A stretch of 64,000 bases of DNA from Rhizobium phaseoli (GCF_003985125.1 NZ_ML133587.1:1-64000); one strand, 5' to 3'. Positions 1-8,568 are shown, counted from the first letter of the stretch. Program-made: numbers and translations. Notes: a model not told the origin generated them from the letters alone.

Positions 1-82
1 TGCTCACCTCTTGATAGCTACGCTCGCCATTCCCGTAAAACTCAACAACAGACTGCTTGAAAGCCAGGCTGTATTTGGACAT
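1..82 (-). CDS. IS3-family transposase OrfA, N-terminal part (cut by window edge)
   Basis: The 27 codons from the ATG at 82 to the edge read MSKYSLAFKQSVVEFYGNG and then ERSYQEVS. This is the usual start of the small helix-turn-helix OrfA of IS3/IS150-type elements, which binds the inverted repeats and supplies the N-terminal part of the OrfAB fusion transposase. The start lies inside the element's end, as expected for this family. The gene runs off the window, so its integrity cannot be judged. Confidence 0.7.
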   Translation of the reverse strand, partial: MSKYSLAFKQSVVEFYGNGERSYQEVS

Positions 83-127
83 GCAAAACCCCCGAAGGTG
101 GATGTCCAACTTTCGGGGGTCAGTTCA
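1..127 (-). mobile_element. End of an IS3-family (IS150-like) insertion sequence
   Basis: The leftmost bases hold the start of a transposase gene on the minus strand, preceded by a sequence typical of IS3-family ends. Read on the minus strand it begins TGAACTGACCCCCGAAAG and continues into GTTGGAC. The tip is probably at 127 (TGAAC) or 122 (TGACC). A self-complementary pair CCCCCGAA (88-95) and TTCGGGGG (112-119) lies between tip and start codon. The rest of the element is outside the window, so neither the far end nor a target duplication can be seen. Confidence 0.7.
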
Positions 128-219
128 ATCGCGGGGCAGGTCTTAAGTGGAAAGGCGGATGGGAACTAAGGAACCCGCATCCTCGCGTCGAACTCACCGC
201 GTGGAAATAAGTTCGACCT

Positions 220-432
220 TCACATGAGCAGCCGCATCAGAGCATCCTCGTCCTTCACGCCGTGCTGGAATGACTGAAGAATTCGATTGGCTAGTTCCTC
301 GCGCTTCGCCTCCGAATGAATTCGCTTGGCAGCAACGAGGTGGTGGAACACCCTCTGGCACAAAGCCAGATCAGCGCTGTCGAGGGCATTTGCAGCTCGG
401 GAATTATGCCACGGGAACATGATTAGCCTCAT
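220..432 (-). CDS. Small hypothetical protein, rhizobial type
   Basis: This 70-residue protein begins MRLIMFPWHN and has a helical body with ALCQRVFHHL and ends in a FQHGVKDEDAL segment. I recall small Rhizobium proteins with a similar LCQRVF...F..GV.DEDAL layout but know no function for them. I chose the ATG at 432 because GAAGGG lies just upstream. An in-frame ATG at 468 or a TTG at 474 would add 12 to 14 residues. It is divergent from dinB, with about 190 bp between them. No signal peptide, membrane segment or cysteine cluster is visible. Confidence 0.6.
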   Translation of the reverse strand: MRLIMFPWHNSRAANALDSADLALCQRVFHHLVAAKRIHSEAKREELANRILQSFQHGVKDEDALMRLLM

Positions 433-558
433 TATCCCTTCATCAAGGATAGACCTGCATGGCATCATCTTCAATCGGCTGGGTAAAAGGTCGCCTCCGG
501 GTTGGCTTCATGGTGGTGATCGCTATTGCTTGGTTGATCTCGCGTTCAGGCCTGCTAT

Positions 559-574
559 GTTCTCTTTTTGTTTC
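559..574 (+). promoter_or_regulatory. Possible LexA box upstream of dinB
   Basis: GTTC (559-562), seven bases, then GTTT (570-573) lie 48 bp before the dinB start. The alphaproteobacterial LexA box is GTTC-N7-GTTC, so this is one mismatch away. DinB genes are common SOS targets, which makes the site plausible but not proven. Confidence 0.35.
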
Positions 575-621
575 GGACTCAATCTTGAGATGCCGATTCC
601 ATTGAGATCGCCGAAGCCGTC

Positions 622-1710
622 ATGAATGAGATGAGTGCATCTTCCGTCCGAAAAATCGTCCACATCGACATGGATGCGTTTTATGCGTCGGTTGAGCAGC
701 GAGACAATCCGGAATTGCGGGGCAAGCCGATTGCCGTCGGTGGATCAGCCGCCCGCGGCGTGGTGGCGGCGGCGAGCTATGAGGCGCGCAAATTCGGCGT
801 GCACTCGGCGATGCCGTCGGTCACCGCCAAGCGGAAATGCCCGGAGCTGATATTCGTGGCACCGCGGTTCGACGTCTACAAGGCGGTGTCGCAGCAGATC
901 CGTGAGATCTTCGCCGAATACACGGCCGTCATCGAGCCGCTTTCTCTCGATGAAGCCTATCTCGACGTTACCCATAATCTCAAGGGCATGGAAATCGCCA
1001 CGGAGATCGCACTGGAGATCCGTGCCAAAATCAAGCAGGCCACTGGCCTCAATGCATCGGCGGGGATTTCCTACAACAAGTTCCTCGCCAAGATGGCGAG
1101 CGACCTCAACAAGCCGAATGGCCAGGCGGTCATCACCCCGAAGAACGGTCCGGCCTTCGTCGAGGCCCTCCCCGTCAAGAAATTTCATGGCGTCGGCCCG
1201 GCAACGGCCGACAAGATGCACCGGCTCGGAATCGATACCGGCGCCGACCTCAAGGGGAAGACACTGGAATTCCTGGTGGAGCATTTCGGGAAGTCAGGAC
1301 CCTATTTCCATGGTATCGCGCGCGGCATCGATGAACGCCAGGTAAAGCCGAACCGAGTGCGTAAATCGGTCGGCGCCGAAGATACCTTCTCCCACGACCT
1401 CCATGCTTATGAACCGGCTCGCCAAGGTCTTCAGCCGCTGATCGAAAAGGTGTGGGCCTATTGCGAGGCCAATGGCATCGGCGCCAAGACGGTGACGCTC
1501 AAGGTCAAATATGCAGACTTCCATCAGATCACCCGCAGCAAGACAGTTCCGACCCTCTTGCGGGGGATCACGGAGCTTGAAGAGATAATCAGCCTGATGC
1601 TGGCGCCGATCTTTCCGCCCCGAAAGGGCATTCGGCTGCTCGGCATTACCCTGTCCTCGCTGGAACGGCGGGCCTCTGGGACGGAGCCACAGCTGCGGTT
1701 GGCCCTCTAG
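622..1710 (+). CDS. dinB: DNA polymerase IV (Y-family translesion polymerase)
   Basis: The 362-residue product has the full Y-family layout. The palm begins HIDMDAFYASVEQ, with metal ligands D16 and D18, and the second catalytic motif SLDEAYLD has D110 and E111. A KFLAKMASDLNKPNGQ segment and a helix-hairpin-helix thumb (HGVGPATADKM) follow, then the little-finger domain. It copies past lesions with low fidelity and without proofreading. Length is normal for the family and no frame break is seen. Rhizobia usually carry several dinB/imuB-like genes, so this may be an accessory copy. The alternative ATG at 631 would remove three residues. Confidence 0.93.
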   Translation: MNEMSASSVRKIVHIDMDAFYASVEQRDNPELRGKPIAVGGSAARGVVAAASYEARKFGVHSAMPSVTAKRKCPELIFVAPRFDVYKAVSQQIREIFAEYTAVIEPLSLDEAYLDVTHNLKGMEIATEIALEIRAKIKQATGLNASAGISYNKFLAKMASDLNKPNGQAVITPKNGPAFVEALPVKKFHGVGPATADKMHRLGIDTGADLKGKTLEFLVEHFGKSGPYFHGIARGIDERQVKPNRVRKSVGAEDTFSHDLHAYEPARQGLQPLIEKVWAYCEANGIGAKTVTLKVKYADFHQITRSKTVPTLLRGITELEEIISLMLAPIFPPRKGIRLLGITLSSLERRASGTEPQLRLAL

Positions 1711-1904
1711 ACGCCAGCATCGGCTGGAGGAGAAGCTTCGGACCCGATGTGACCCACCGCGCTCGTGTGTCACAACCGCTTCATTGGAAGGCTGGGAGCT
1801 CCGCGTCGACTGGGAAGCAAGCCGAGGAACTTCTTACTCTGCTGGAACAAAGCCCGAAGATCGCGGTTCGGCGCCCACGAACATTCCAAGTCAGGGAGGC
1901 CTCG

Positions 1905-2426
1905 ATGGCTGACGAATTTTCCGCGCCGGAAGGAGAACGCAGCCGGTCTGCGAGCGCCTCTCCGACCACTGAGCTGAGAGATAAGATCCGCGACGATATC
2001 AGTTCGACCAGGAAGCTGGTGAAGGAGACATCCGCAGCCGGCCTGGAAGAGGCAAAGGAAGCGGTTTCCGAGCAGGCGCACTTTGCCGCTCGCCAGATGA
2101 GCGGTGTTGCAACGGCACTCGAAAAGGTCGGGGCGGAACTGGAGCGCTCAGACCAACGGCAGGTCGGCCGCTACGCTCGGCAGCTCGGCCGCAGCGTTGC
2201 CAGTGCGGCAAGGCGGGTAGAGGGCAAGAACCTCGACGAGATGGCTGTGCTGGCTGAGGATTTCGGCCGCAGGCAACCGATCGCATTTCTGGGGATTGCG
2301 GCCCTCGCTGGGCTGACCGCGAGCAGGTTTCTGACTGCCTCCGCGAAACGCGCCGAGAAAGCTCGGACGCCTGCTCCACCGGCACAGGCATTCGCTTCGG
2401 CAAGCAAGGATAACCAAAATGGCTAG
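1905..2426 (+). CDS. Hydrophilic protein with C-terminal membrane segment, first gene of a stress/membrane operon
   Basis: The 173-residue product begins MADEFSAPEGERS and has a polar, helix-prone middle rich in Ala, Glu and Arg. One hydrophobic stretch (PIAFLGIAALAGLTASRFL) near residues 125-143 is followed by a proline/alanine tail. I chose the ATG at 1905 because AGGGAGG lies just upstream; an in-frame upstream ATG at 1749 has no such site. Its end overlaps the next gene by 8 bp. This is the first of three co-directional genes whose products resemble the YqjD/holin-X/DUF3618 group. I do not recognise a catalytic function; a membrane-anchored structural or stress role is inferred. Confidence 0.75.
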   Translation: MADEFSAPEGERSRSASASPTTELRDKIRDDISSTRKLVKETSAAGLEEAKEAVSEQAHFAARQMSGVATALEKVGAELERSDQRQVGRYARQLGRSVASAARRVEGKNLDEMAVLAEDFGRRQPIAFLGIAALAGLTASRFLTASAKRAEKARTPAPPAQAFASASKDNQNG

Positions 2427-2835
2427 GCCATCAGAAAACACACCATTGGCCGAACTGATCGGCGGCCTTTTGAATGACGTTGCTGGTCTTCTGCGCAAGG
2501 AGATCGACCTCGCCAAAACCGAAGCATCGGAGAAGCTGTCGGCTGCTTTGAGCGGCATCGAAATCCTCCTCATCGGAACGATCCTGGCGATCGGAGCCAT
2601 CGGCGTGCTGTTGAGCGCCGTCGTCAGTGGTGTCGCCGCATTGTTTGTGGCGCAAGGATTCAGTGAACCTACGGCCAATGCGCTCGCTTCAATCATCGTC
2701 AGCGTGGTGATCGGTCTCATTGCATGGATCATGGTCAGGCGAGGCCTGGCCAGCTTCCGTCGCAGCAATCTGACGCTTGCACGCACAACGACGTCGCTTC
2801 GTCGAGACGTGCAAATTGTGAAGGACAAACTCTGA
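2419..2835 (+). CDS. Phage-holin-like membrane protein (Phage_holin_3_6/DUF1469 type)
   Basis: The 138-residue protein opens with an amphipathic segment (PLAELIGGLLNDVAGLLRKEIDLAKTE), the typical start of this family. Two long hydrophobic helices follow, near residues 50-75 and 85-108, and the tail is basic. Despite the family name, chromosomal members are not lysis proteins; their role is unclear and often tied to envelope stress. The gene is sandwiched by overlaps: 8 bp with the upstream gene, and a TGATG overlap with the downstream DUF3618 gene, which suggests translational coupling. Confidence 0.85.
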   Translation: MARPSENTPLAELIGGLLNDVAGLLRKEIDLAKTEASEKLSAALSGIEILLIGTILAIGAIGVLLSAVVSGVAALFVAQGFSEPTANALASIIVSVVIGLIAWIMVRRGLASFRRSNLTLARTTTSLRRDVQIVKDKL

Positions 2836-3845
2836 TGAAAACGTCTTCTGACAAAACGTCGCTGGAGCTTCAGCGAGAAATTGATCAAGATCGCCAGCGT
2901 CTTGGGGAACGGATCAACGCGATCCAGGAGCGAATGTCGCCTGGCCAACTGGTGGATGAGGTTATTGCTTACGCCAAGAACAGCGGGGGCAGCGAGTTCG
3001 TCGGGAACCTCGGCCGAGCACTGAAGGAAAATCCGCTTCCGGTGGCGCTGATGGGCGTCAGTCTCGCTTGGCTGATGGCCAAAGGCAATCCTGCAGCAGC
3101 GATTGGACCAACGACGTCAACCGAGCCGGAATATGACCTCTATCCCGTTCAGGGGCCTGTGCGGCGTCTTGGGCCGCCGACTTCTGTCGAGGGCGTCCGC
3201 TACAGCCATTTTTCCGATAGCACCGGCAGGACACTGAAGGCCGTGACCGACGAAACCGGACGCCGGGCAGGTCATTTTGTCGATGAGACTGGCAAGACCT
3301 ATCGCGGTTTCGTCGATGCCAGCGGCAAGCGGGTCGACCAGATTGTCGATGAGACGGGAGCTATGCTGGACGCTGCATCCGGTTGGGCCGCCGAAAAGTG
3401 GGAGCAAGCAAAGACTGCTGTGCAAGGCGCTTCCGATCGCGCGACTGGGACGGCGAATGCACTCGCCGACCAGGCCTCTTCTGCTGTGACGAACCTGCAT
3501 GAACAGACAAACCGGCTCAATTCAATGATCCTCCACCAGTTTCGCGATCAGCCGCTGGTCGGCGGCGCATTGGCTTTTGCGGTCGGAGCCGCGATCGGCG
3601 CAGCGCTTCCGAGCACCGAAATTGAAGATGAACTGGCCGGCGAAGTTTCGGATGCTACCAAGGAAGCGATAAGCGCAGAGACTTCTGAACTTGTCGACCA
3701 AGGCGCCGCTATCGCTTCAAACGCCTACCAACGCGTGGTCACGGTCGCATCGGACGCTCACGACGACATCAAGGATCGCCTTTCTGAAGAGGTCGAGTCC
3801 CTACGCAAGCCAGGAGCAGCCCGAGATCCCATGGTATCCGGCTGA
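2835..3845 (+). CDS. DUF3618 protein with DETGK-type repeats (nutrient-deprivation-induced protein type)
   Basis: The 336-residue product starts with a DUF3618-like segment (SLELQREIDQDRQRLGERI), followed by a predicted membrane stretch near residues 72-84. The middle, about residues 125-180, holds short tandem motifs of the form D-x-T/S-G-K/R (DSTGRTLK, DETGRRAG, DETGKTYR, DASGKRVD, DETGAMLD). A second hydrophobic segment (PLVGGALAFAVGAAIGAALP) is followed by an acidic, coiled-coil-like tail. Similar rhizobial genes are often labelled nutrient deprivation-induced proteins. The start is set by the TGATG overlap with the upstream gene. A membrane-associated stress protein is inferred; no enzyme motif is seen. 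Confidence 0.82.
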   Translation: MKTSSDKTSLELQREIDQDRQRLGERINAIQERMSPGQLVDEVIAYAKNSGGSEFVGNLGRALKENPLPVALMGVSLAWLMAKGNPAAAIGPTTSTEPEYDLYPVQGPVRRLGPPTSVEGVRYSHFSDSTGRTLKAVTDETGRRAGHFVDETGKTYRGFVDASGKRVDQIVDETGAMLDAASGWAAEKWEQAKTAVQGASDRATGTANALADQASSAVTNLHEQTNRLNSMILHQFRDQPLVGGALAFAVGAAIGAALPSTEIEDELAGEVSDATKEAISAETSELVDQGAAIASNAYQRVVTVASDAHDDIKDRLSEEVESLRKPGAARDPMVSG

Positions 3846-3922
3846 CCCGCAAACCGGGACCCCTGGCCGGAGTTCGGCAGCCGGATCGAGCGGTCCGCCA
3901 ACGGCGAGACGATTGCCCGTCA

Positions 3923-4864
3923 TCATCTGTCCAGCCCAAGGCCTGCCGAAACTCTCGATAAGCGCGGCAGGCGGTCGGCGGATAAACAGACCGCTGCGGC
4001 GACGATCATCAGTACCATCCCGATGAACCTCTGCGGGTCAGCCGGCTCATTGGCGAAGATCACGCCGACTGATACCGCGATGGCAGGGGACACGAAAGCA
4101 AAGCTGCCCGCTCTTGCGGGGCCGATGTCCCGCAAGAGTTGCATATAGATATTGTAGCCGAGCAGCGAACCGAAGATGACGAGAAAGAGCCAGCCGGCAA
4201 CCGCTTGCCATTCCCAGAGCGTGACCAGGCTCTCGGCCGAGCGAGGCTCTATTGCCAGCGAGGCAATCAGCAACACGGTACCGCCGACCGTCGTCGTGAA
4301 CCCGGAAACAGGCGCGCTGCCGTAGTTTGATATCAGAGGTTTTGCCAGCACGGATCCCCAGGCCGACGAAATCGCCGCCCAGGCGATGGCGATGAGCCCG
4401 ACCAATGGCATCCCTTTTCCAATCCCTGTCAGATCGACGGACGGCGCGAAAAGGAGACCAAGGCCAAAAGCTCCGAGCAGCATCGCCAGCGCGCGAAGGC
4501 CATTCCAACTCTCTTCGCCCATGGCAATTCCGAATGCGAGAAGCGCAAGTGGCGTGAGCGACATCTCGAGCACAGCCGCGGTTCCGGAAGGTACGAACTG
4601 CATGCCCCAGAACAAGGGCCCGTAGCAGAGCGTGATCATCAGCAGACTGACGATGACCAGGCGTATCGTATCCGCCTTGCTGAGGCCTTTCCTTTGACCT
4701 CTCGCCCACGCCAATGCGAGGAACACGCCACCCGCCACGATGAACCGCGTTGCTGCAAACATTATCGGTGGCACCGTCTCTACGCCAATTTTGACGGCAA
4801 TCCAGGTCAGCCCCCAAACGAAGCATAAGACGAAAAATTTCAGTAGATTGCGCTTAGACGACAT
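3923..4864 (-). CDS. EamA/DMT-family metabolite exporter
   Basis: The 313-residue protein has ten hydrophobic segments arranged as two EamA repeats, the standard drug/metabolite transporter fold of the inner membrane. The first helix reads FFVLCFVWGLTWIAVK, with the FxWG motif typical of the family. The second repeat carries the similar AISSAWGSVLAKPLI segment. Substrates of this family (amino acids, nucleosides, drugs) cannot be read from sequence. It is divergently paired with a CGNR-type regulator across 76 bp that contain a 9-bp inverted repeat, so it is probably controlled by that regulator. Confidence 0.9.
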   Translation of the reverse strand: MSSKRNLLKFFVLCFVWGLTWIAVKIGVETVPPIMFAATRFIVAGGVFLALAWARGQRKGLSKADTIRLVIVSLLMITLCYGPLFWGMQFVPSGTAAVLEMSLTPLALLAFGIAMGEESWNGLRALAMLLGAFGLGLLFAPSVDLTGIGKGMPLVGLIAIAWAAISSAWGSVLAKPLISNYGSAPVSGFTTTVGGTVLLIASLAIEPRSAESLVTLWEWQAVAGWLFLVIFGSLLGYNIYMQLLRDIGPARAGSFAFVSPAIAVSVGVIFANEPADPQRFIGMVLMIVAAAVCLSADRLPRLSRVSAGLGLDR

Positions 4865-4880
4865 GTTCCGGCCTTGCTAA

Positions 4881-4912
4881 TGTAACGGTTAAACCCATTT
4901 TATACCGTTACA
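4881..4912. promoter_or_regulatory. Inverted repeat between EamA exporter and CGNR regulator (candidate operator)
   Basis: TGTAACGGT (4881-4889) and ACCGTTACA (4904-4912) form a perfect inverted repeat. The half-site centres are 23 bp apart, about two helical turns. It sits in the middle of the 76-bp divergent intergenic region, the natural place for a regulator to control both its own gene and the exporter. Confidence 0.55.
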
Positions 4913-4940
4913 ACTTGTCTCTGAGGGAGTTGTTCCAGGC

Positions 4941-5552
4941 ATGGCCACCTCGACAGCTGACATGCGCCTGAGCGGCGGTCATCCGGCCCTCGACTTCACT
5001 AATACCGTCGACAGCAGGCGTGGCCGCTGGGGGCCGGATTTTCTGCGGTCATTCGCAGACCTGGTTGTTCTGGCCGACCGGCTAGACCTTGTCGATCAGC
5101 AAGCGGTGGCGTGTCTTCGCAAGCAGGCGGAAGATAATCCGTCGAAGGCCGCCGCAGCGTTGGCAGACGCTCTCGCGCTGCGTGAATCGATGTACCGACT
5201 CTTCCTTTCAGAGGATGCCGCAGAGCCCCATCCGGTCGCAGATCTTCGCCTGGTGGAGGATTGGGCACGACGTGGCCGAGCCCAACAGGTCCTCGTCGCA
5301 AATGAAGCTGGTTATGCGTGGACCTCGCCCTTTGACGACCTTTCCCAGCTGGTTCAGCTCTTTGCGATCAAGGCGGTCGATCTGTTGATGGAGCGCGATC
5401 GGCGGCGAGCAGTGCGTGAGTGCAAGGGCAGTAATTGCGGGTGGCTATTCATTGATCATTCGAAGAGCGGGCGACGAGTGTGGTGCTCCGACGCGAGCTG
5501 TGGCAGCCGCGCTCGCATCAGACGCTTCCGATCCCGAGTGAAAGGCACGTAG
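4941..5552 (+). CDS. CGNR-type zinc-finger transcriptional regulator (ABATE domain)
   Basis: The 203-residue protein begins with the ABATE-type segment (GGHPALDFTNTVDSRRG) and ends with the CGNR zinc finger: C161-x4-C166, then C182-x4-C187. The signature tetrad is written CGSR here rather than CGNR. These proteins are thought to bind stress-related ligands through the N-terminal domain and DNA through the C-terminal finger. The divergent exporter gene and the shared inverted repeat suggest local control of efflux. Confidence 0.87.
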   Translation: MATSTADMRLSGGHPALDFTNTVDSRRGRWGPDFLRSFADLVVLADRLDLVDQQAVACLRKQAEDNPSKAAAALADALALRESMYRLFLSEDAAEPHPVADLRLVEDWARRGRAQQVLVANEAGYAWTSPFDDLSQLVQLFAIKAVDLLMERDRRRAVRECKGSNCGWLFIDHSKSGRRVWCSDASCGSRARIRRFRSRVKGT

Positions 5553-5576
5553 TTCGTCCAGGTGCCGGACCTCGGC

Positions 5577-6326
5577 TCAAAGATAAGCCCGCGAAAAGAA
5601 CACCGCAGTCGTCAACAGGGCGACCGCGAGTGTTAGCATCCGGACGATCGGTGATGGCAACCTGCGTCCGACGTGAGCTCCGATCCAGCCGCCAATAACG
5701 GCTCCGAACGTCATGGAAATGCACTGTTGCCAGACGATTGCCCCGGCCAGCACGAAGACCACTACGGCGACCGCGTTTGCGGCGGTTACCATCACCATTC
5801 TTGTCGGATTGAGGCTCTTGATCTCCCCGCCCCCAAGCACGCTCCATGCCGCCAGCATCATAAGGCCAACTGCGCCGCCAAAATAGCCGCCATAAAGACC
5901 GAGAAAAAACTGAACCGTTGCGAAGGCCAAAGCATTTGGGTGCGCTTGCGTCCGAAGCTTGACACTGAGCCTTGGACCTGCAGCCAGCATCATCGTCGCC
6001 ACCAGCAAAAGCCATGGCAGGAGACCGTCGAAAATCCTGGATGGGGTCAGAAGCAATAAGACGCTTCCGGCCACGCCGCCCGACACCGTCACGATAGCAA
6101 TGGCCGGGACATTGATGCCGCACACACTCTGAACGCCATCACGATAGACCCACGAGCTCGCCAGGCCGCCGGGAAACAAGGCTAAAGTGCTCGTCGCGTT
6201 TGCGGAAACCGACGGCACTCCGACCGATATCAGCGCAGGCAGGGACACGAAAGACCCGCCCCCCGCCAACGCGTTCATGCTGCCTGCCAACAAGCCGGCG
6301 AGGAAAAGAAGAACGATATCGTACAT
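5577..6326 (-). CDS. TauE/SafE-family sulfite/organic anion exporter
   Basis: The 249-residue inner-membrane protein has about eight hydrophobic segments. Its early motif NALAGGGSFVSLPALISVG and later FFLGLYGGYFGGAVGLMM are the paired glycine-rich signatures of the TauE/SafE family. Members export sulfite, sulfoacetate or other small anions, and the substrate here is unknown. The gene converges on the CGNR regulator, leaving only 24 bp between their stops. No sulfonate metabolism genes are adjacent. Confidence 0.9.
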   Translation of the reverse strand: MYDIVLLFLAGLLAGSMNALAGGGSFVSLPALISVGVPSVSANATSTLALFPGGLASSWVYRDGVQSVCGINVPAIAIVTVSGGVAGSVLLLLTPSRIFDGLLPWLLLVATMMLAAGPRLSVKLRTQAHPNALAFATVQFFLGLYGGYFGGAVGLMMLAAWSVLGGGEIKSLNPTRMVMVTAANAVAVVVFVLAGAIVWQQCISMTFGAVIGGWIGAHVGRRLPSPIVRMLTLAVALLTTAVFFSRAYL

Positions 6327-6442
6327 GTTCGGGTCGCCTTAGCACTCAAGCTTCGCTCAGAGACTTGTCTGCAATCGCGGCCTAAGGCAATCGCGCCAGT
6401 TTAAGTCCTGTGGAAAAGCCGGCGCGTTCGAGGGGAAGCAAC

Positions 6443-6745
6443 TCACCCAGTGACCTTGGTCAACCGATGCAGTGCGAAGTCGGCAAAATATTCGCCGACG
6501 CCGCTCGCCTGAAATCGTTGCATGGCGGCACCCTCCATATGCGCGCGCCATTGCTGTTCGCTTGCCCAACTCTCGACGAAGACGCGAACGCGTCCATCAT
6601 CGAGCGACTGATGCAACTCGTAACGAAGGCAGCCGTCCTCAATCAACGTCTCTGCGACGAGCTTTTCCTGGGCGGCACCCAGAGCCGCCTCCTTGCCGGG
6701 CTTTGCCGTGGTGATAGCAATGATGGTTAGAGGTACATTCGACAT
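6443..6745 (-). CDS. Antibiotic-biosynthesis-monooxygenase (ABM) family protein, putative quinol monooxygenase
   Basis: The 100-residue product begins MSNVPLTIIAITTAKPGKE and contains the ABM core: LRYELHQSLDDG, then FVESWASEQQWRAHM. This is the ferredoxin-like fold of YgiN-type quinol monooxygenases, which act on quinones or similar aromatics without a cofactor. It lies 13 bp downstream of an SDR gene in the same direction, and the pair is divergent from a LysR regulator. The context suggests a small quinone/aromatic redox operon. The start at 6745 is the first methionine giving a domain of family length. Confidence 0.85.
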   Translation of the reverse strand: MSNVPLTIIAITTAKPGKEAALGAAQEKLVAETLIEDGCLRYELHQSLDDGRVRVFVESWASEQQWRAHMEGAAMQRFQASGVGEYFADFALHRLTKVTG

Positions 6746-6758
6746 GGATACGCCTCTC

Positions 6759-7550
6759 TCAAGCGATGGTGTTGACGAGACCGCCCTCGGCGCGCAGAGC
6801 CGCGCCGTTCGTGGCGGATGAGCGGGGGCTGGCGAGGTAGGCGACGAGGTTTGCCACTTCTTCCGCTTCGACCATGCGCTGCAGGATCGAAGCCGAGCGA
6901 GCCGTGGCGAAGAATTCAGCCTCGATCTGCTTGATTGGCGCGGATGGATCGCTTGCCTGACTGCGCAGGAAGGTCTCGATGCCTTCCGAACGAGTCGGTC
7001 CCGGCAGCACGGAATTGACCGTGACATTGGTGCCGCGGGTCAGCTGCGCCAATCCACGCGAGACCGACAGCTGAGCCGTCTTGGTGGTCGCGTAGTGGAT
7101 CATATCCTGGGGAATGGCGAGGCCCGATTCACTGGAAATGAAGACAATGCGGCCCCAGTTGCGTTCCAGCATCCCGGGAAGATACGCCCGTGACAGACGC
7201 ACGCCGCTCATGACATTGACCTCGAACAGGTGGCTCCAGTCTGAATCCGTGATGTCGCCGAAGGCCTTGCTTTCGTAAATCCCGAGATTATTGACGAGGA
7301 TATCGACCGAAGGTGCGGCCTCGGCGATGATCGCAGCACCCTCTGCGCTGGCGGCGTCGGCGAGAACGCCGCTGATCTCCCCTCCCCCCGATGTCCTGAC
7401 GGCCGCGATCGCGCTGTCGAGCTTGGCGCGCTCGCGTCCTGTGATGATGACGCGCGCGCCTTCAAGCGCAAGCGCACGGGCGATTTCCAACCCAATGCCT
7501 GCCGTGGCGCCAGTAACGAGGGCGGTTTTTGCGGTGAGTTGCAGATCCAT
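6759..7550 (-). CDS. Short-chain dehydrogenase/reductase (SDR)
   Basis: The 263-residue enzyme has the classical SDR layout: an NAD(P)-binding TGATAGIG motif near residues 13-20, NNLG in place of NNAG, a catalytic Ser in VFISSESG, and YATTK (YxxxK). The ATG at 7550 has GGAGAAAAG upstream, so the in-frame extension to 7595 was not used. It forms an operon with the ABM protein and faces a LysR regulator whose start is 97 bp away. Substrate is unknown. The NNLG variant is conservative and does not suggest inactivity. Confidence 0.9.
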   Translation of the reverse strand: MDLQLTAKTALVTGATAGIGLEIARALALEGARVIITGRERAKLDSAIAAVRTSGGGEISGVLADAASAEGAAIIAEAAPSVDILVNNLGIYESKAFGDITDSDWSHLFEVNVMSGVRLSRAYLPGMLERNWGRIVFISSESGLAIPQDMIHYATTKTAQLSVSRGLAQLTRGTNVTVNSVLPGPTRSEGIETFLRSQASDPSAPIKQIEAEFFATARSASILQRMVEAEEVANLVAYLASPRSSATNGAALRAEGGLVNTIA

Positions 7551-7647
7551 GTCTTTTCTCCAGATTGTTGCTGGAGAGAATTTATGATTAAGCAAGGCGA
7601 GGAACTATTGCCTGCGAGAGACATGCACCTGTGAATGAGGGTCATCA

Positions 7648-8568
7648 ATGCCGCCTATTGTGATGGAGCGTTCCGGTGAGATGGAAGTGTTCGCGCGCGT
7701 TGTACAGGACGGTGGTTTCTCAGCCGCCGCCCGCAATCTCGACATCACTCCGTCGGCAGTCAGCAAACTGATTGCACGCCTGGAAGCGAGGCTGGGCACG
7801 CGCCTTCTGGTACGGACGACCCGCGCTCTGACACTGACGGAGGAGGGCGAGGCCTATCACCATGCCGCCCTGAAGATTCTGCAGGAGCTGAATGACGCCG
7901 ATCAGGCGGCTGCTGGAGGAGCGGTTCGCGGCCGGCTGAGGATCAACACGACAATCCCCTTCGGGACCATGTTCGTCGCACCGGTTATTCCTGATTTCAT
8001 CGCACGCAATCCGGATTTGATCGTCGATCTCAGCTTCACCGACGGCATTGTCGATCTGGTTGCGGAAAAAACCGACGTCGCCATCCGTATGGGCGACCTG
8101 CCGGACAGTGGGCTGATCGCTCGCAAGCTGGGGCAGAGTCGACGGGTGGTCTGCGCATCAGCCGACTACTTGGTGCGCTGCGGTTCCCCGATCACTCCGG
8201 CGGATCTTGAGCATCACGACTGCCTGACATTCAATTTCCGGCGCGCAAGACCTTCCTGGCCGTTTCGTTGCGGCGGCCAGGACGTCGCGCAACCCGTCAA
8301 GGGGAGCATTATCGTGAACAACGGCGAGACGATGAAACAGATGGCACTGGCTGGTGCCGGCATTGCCAGGCTCGGTCTGTTTCATGTGGCCGATGAGATT
8401 GCGACGGGACGGCTTGTTCCGCTGCTCGAAGAATATAATCCGGGCGATCTGGAACTGGTTCACGCCGTTTACGTCGGTGGCGGACCCTTGCCACACCGTG
8501 TTCGGGACTTCATCGAGTATATGGTCGTCACCTTGGGTGCATCACCGCTTTTGCGAGCGGATTCCTGA
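7648..8568 (+). CDS. LysR-family transcriptional regulator
   Basis: The 306-residue protein has an N-terminal winged helix-turn-helix (MEVFARVVQDGGFSAAARNL, then DITPSAVSKLIARLEARLG) and a periplasmic-binding-like effector domain. This is the AaeR/PtxR-like layout common among regulators of oxidoreductase genes. It is divergent from the SDR-ABM pair and probably regulates it, as LysR proteins usually act on the adjacent divergent operon. The effector is unknown. The ATG at 7663 is an alternative start. Confidence 0.92.
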   Translation: MPPIVMERSGEMEVFARVVQDGGFSAAARNLDITPSAVSKLIARLEARLGTRLLVRTTRALTLTEEGEAYHHAALKILQELNDADQAAAGGAVRGRLRINTTIPFGTMFVAPVIPDFIARNPDLIVDLSFTDGIVDLVAEKTDVAIRMGDLPDSGLIARKLGQSRRVVCASADYLVRCGSPITPADLEHHDCLTFNFRRARPSWPFRCGGQDVAQPVKGSIIVNNGETMKQMALAGAGIARLGLFHVADEIATGRLVPLLEEYNPGDLELVHAVYVGGGPLPHRVRDFIEYMVVTLGASPLLRADS

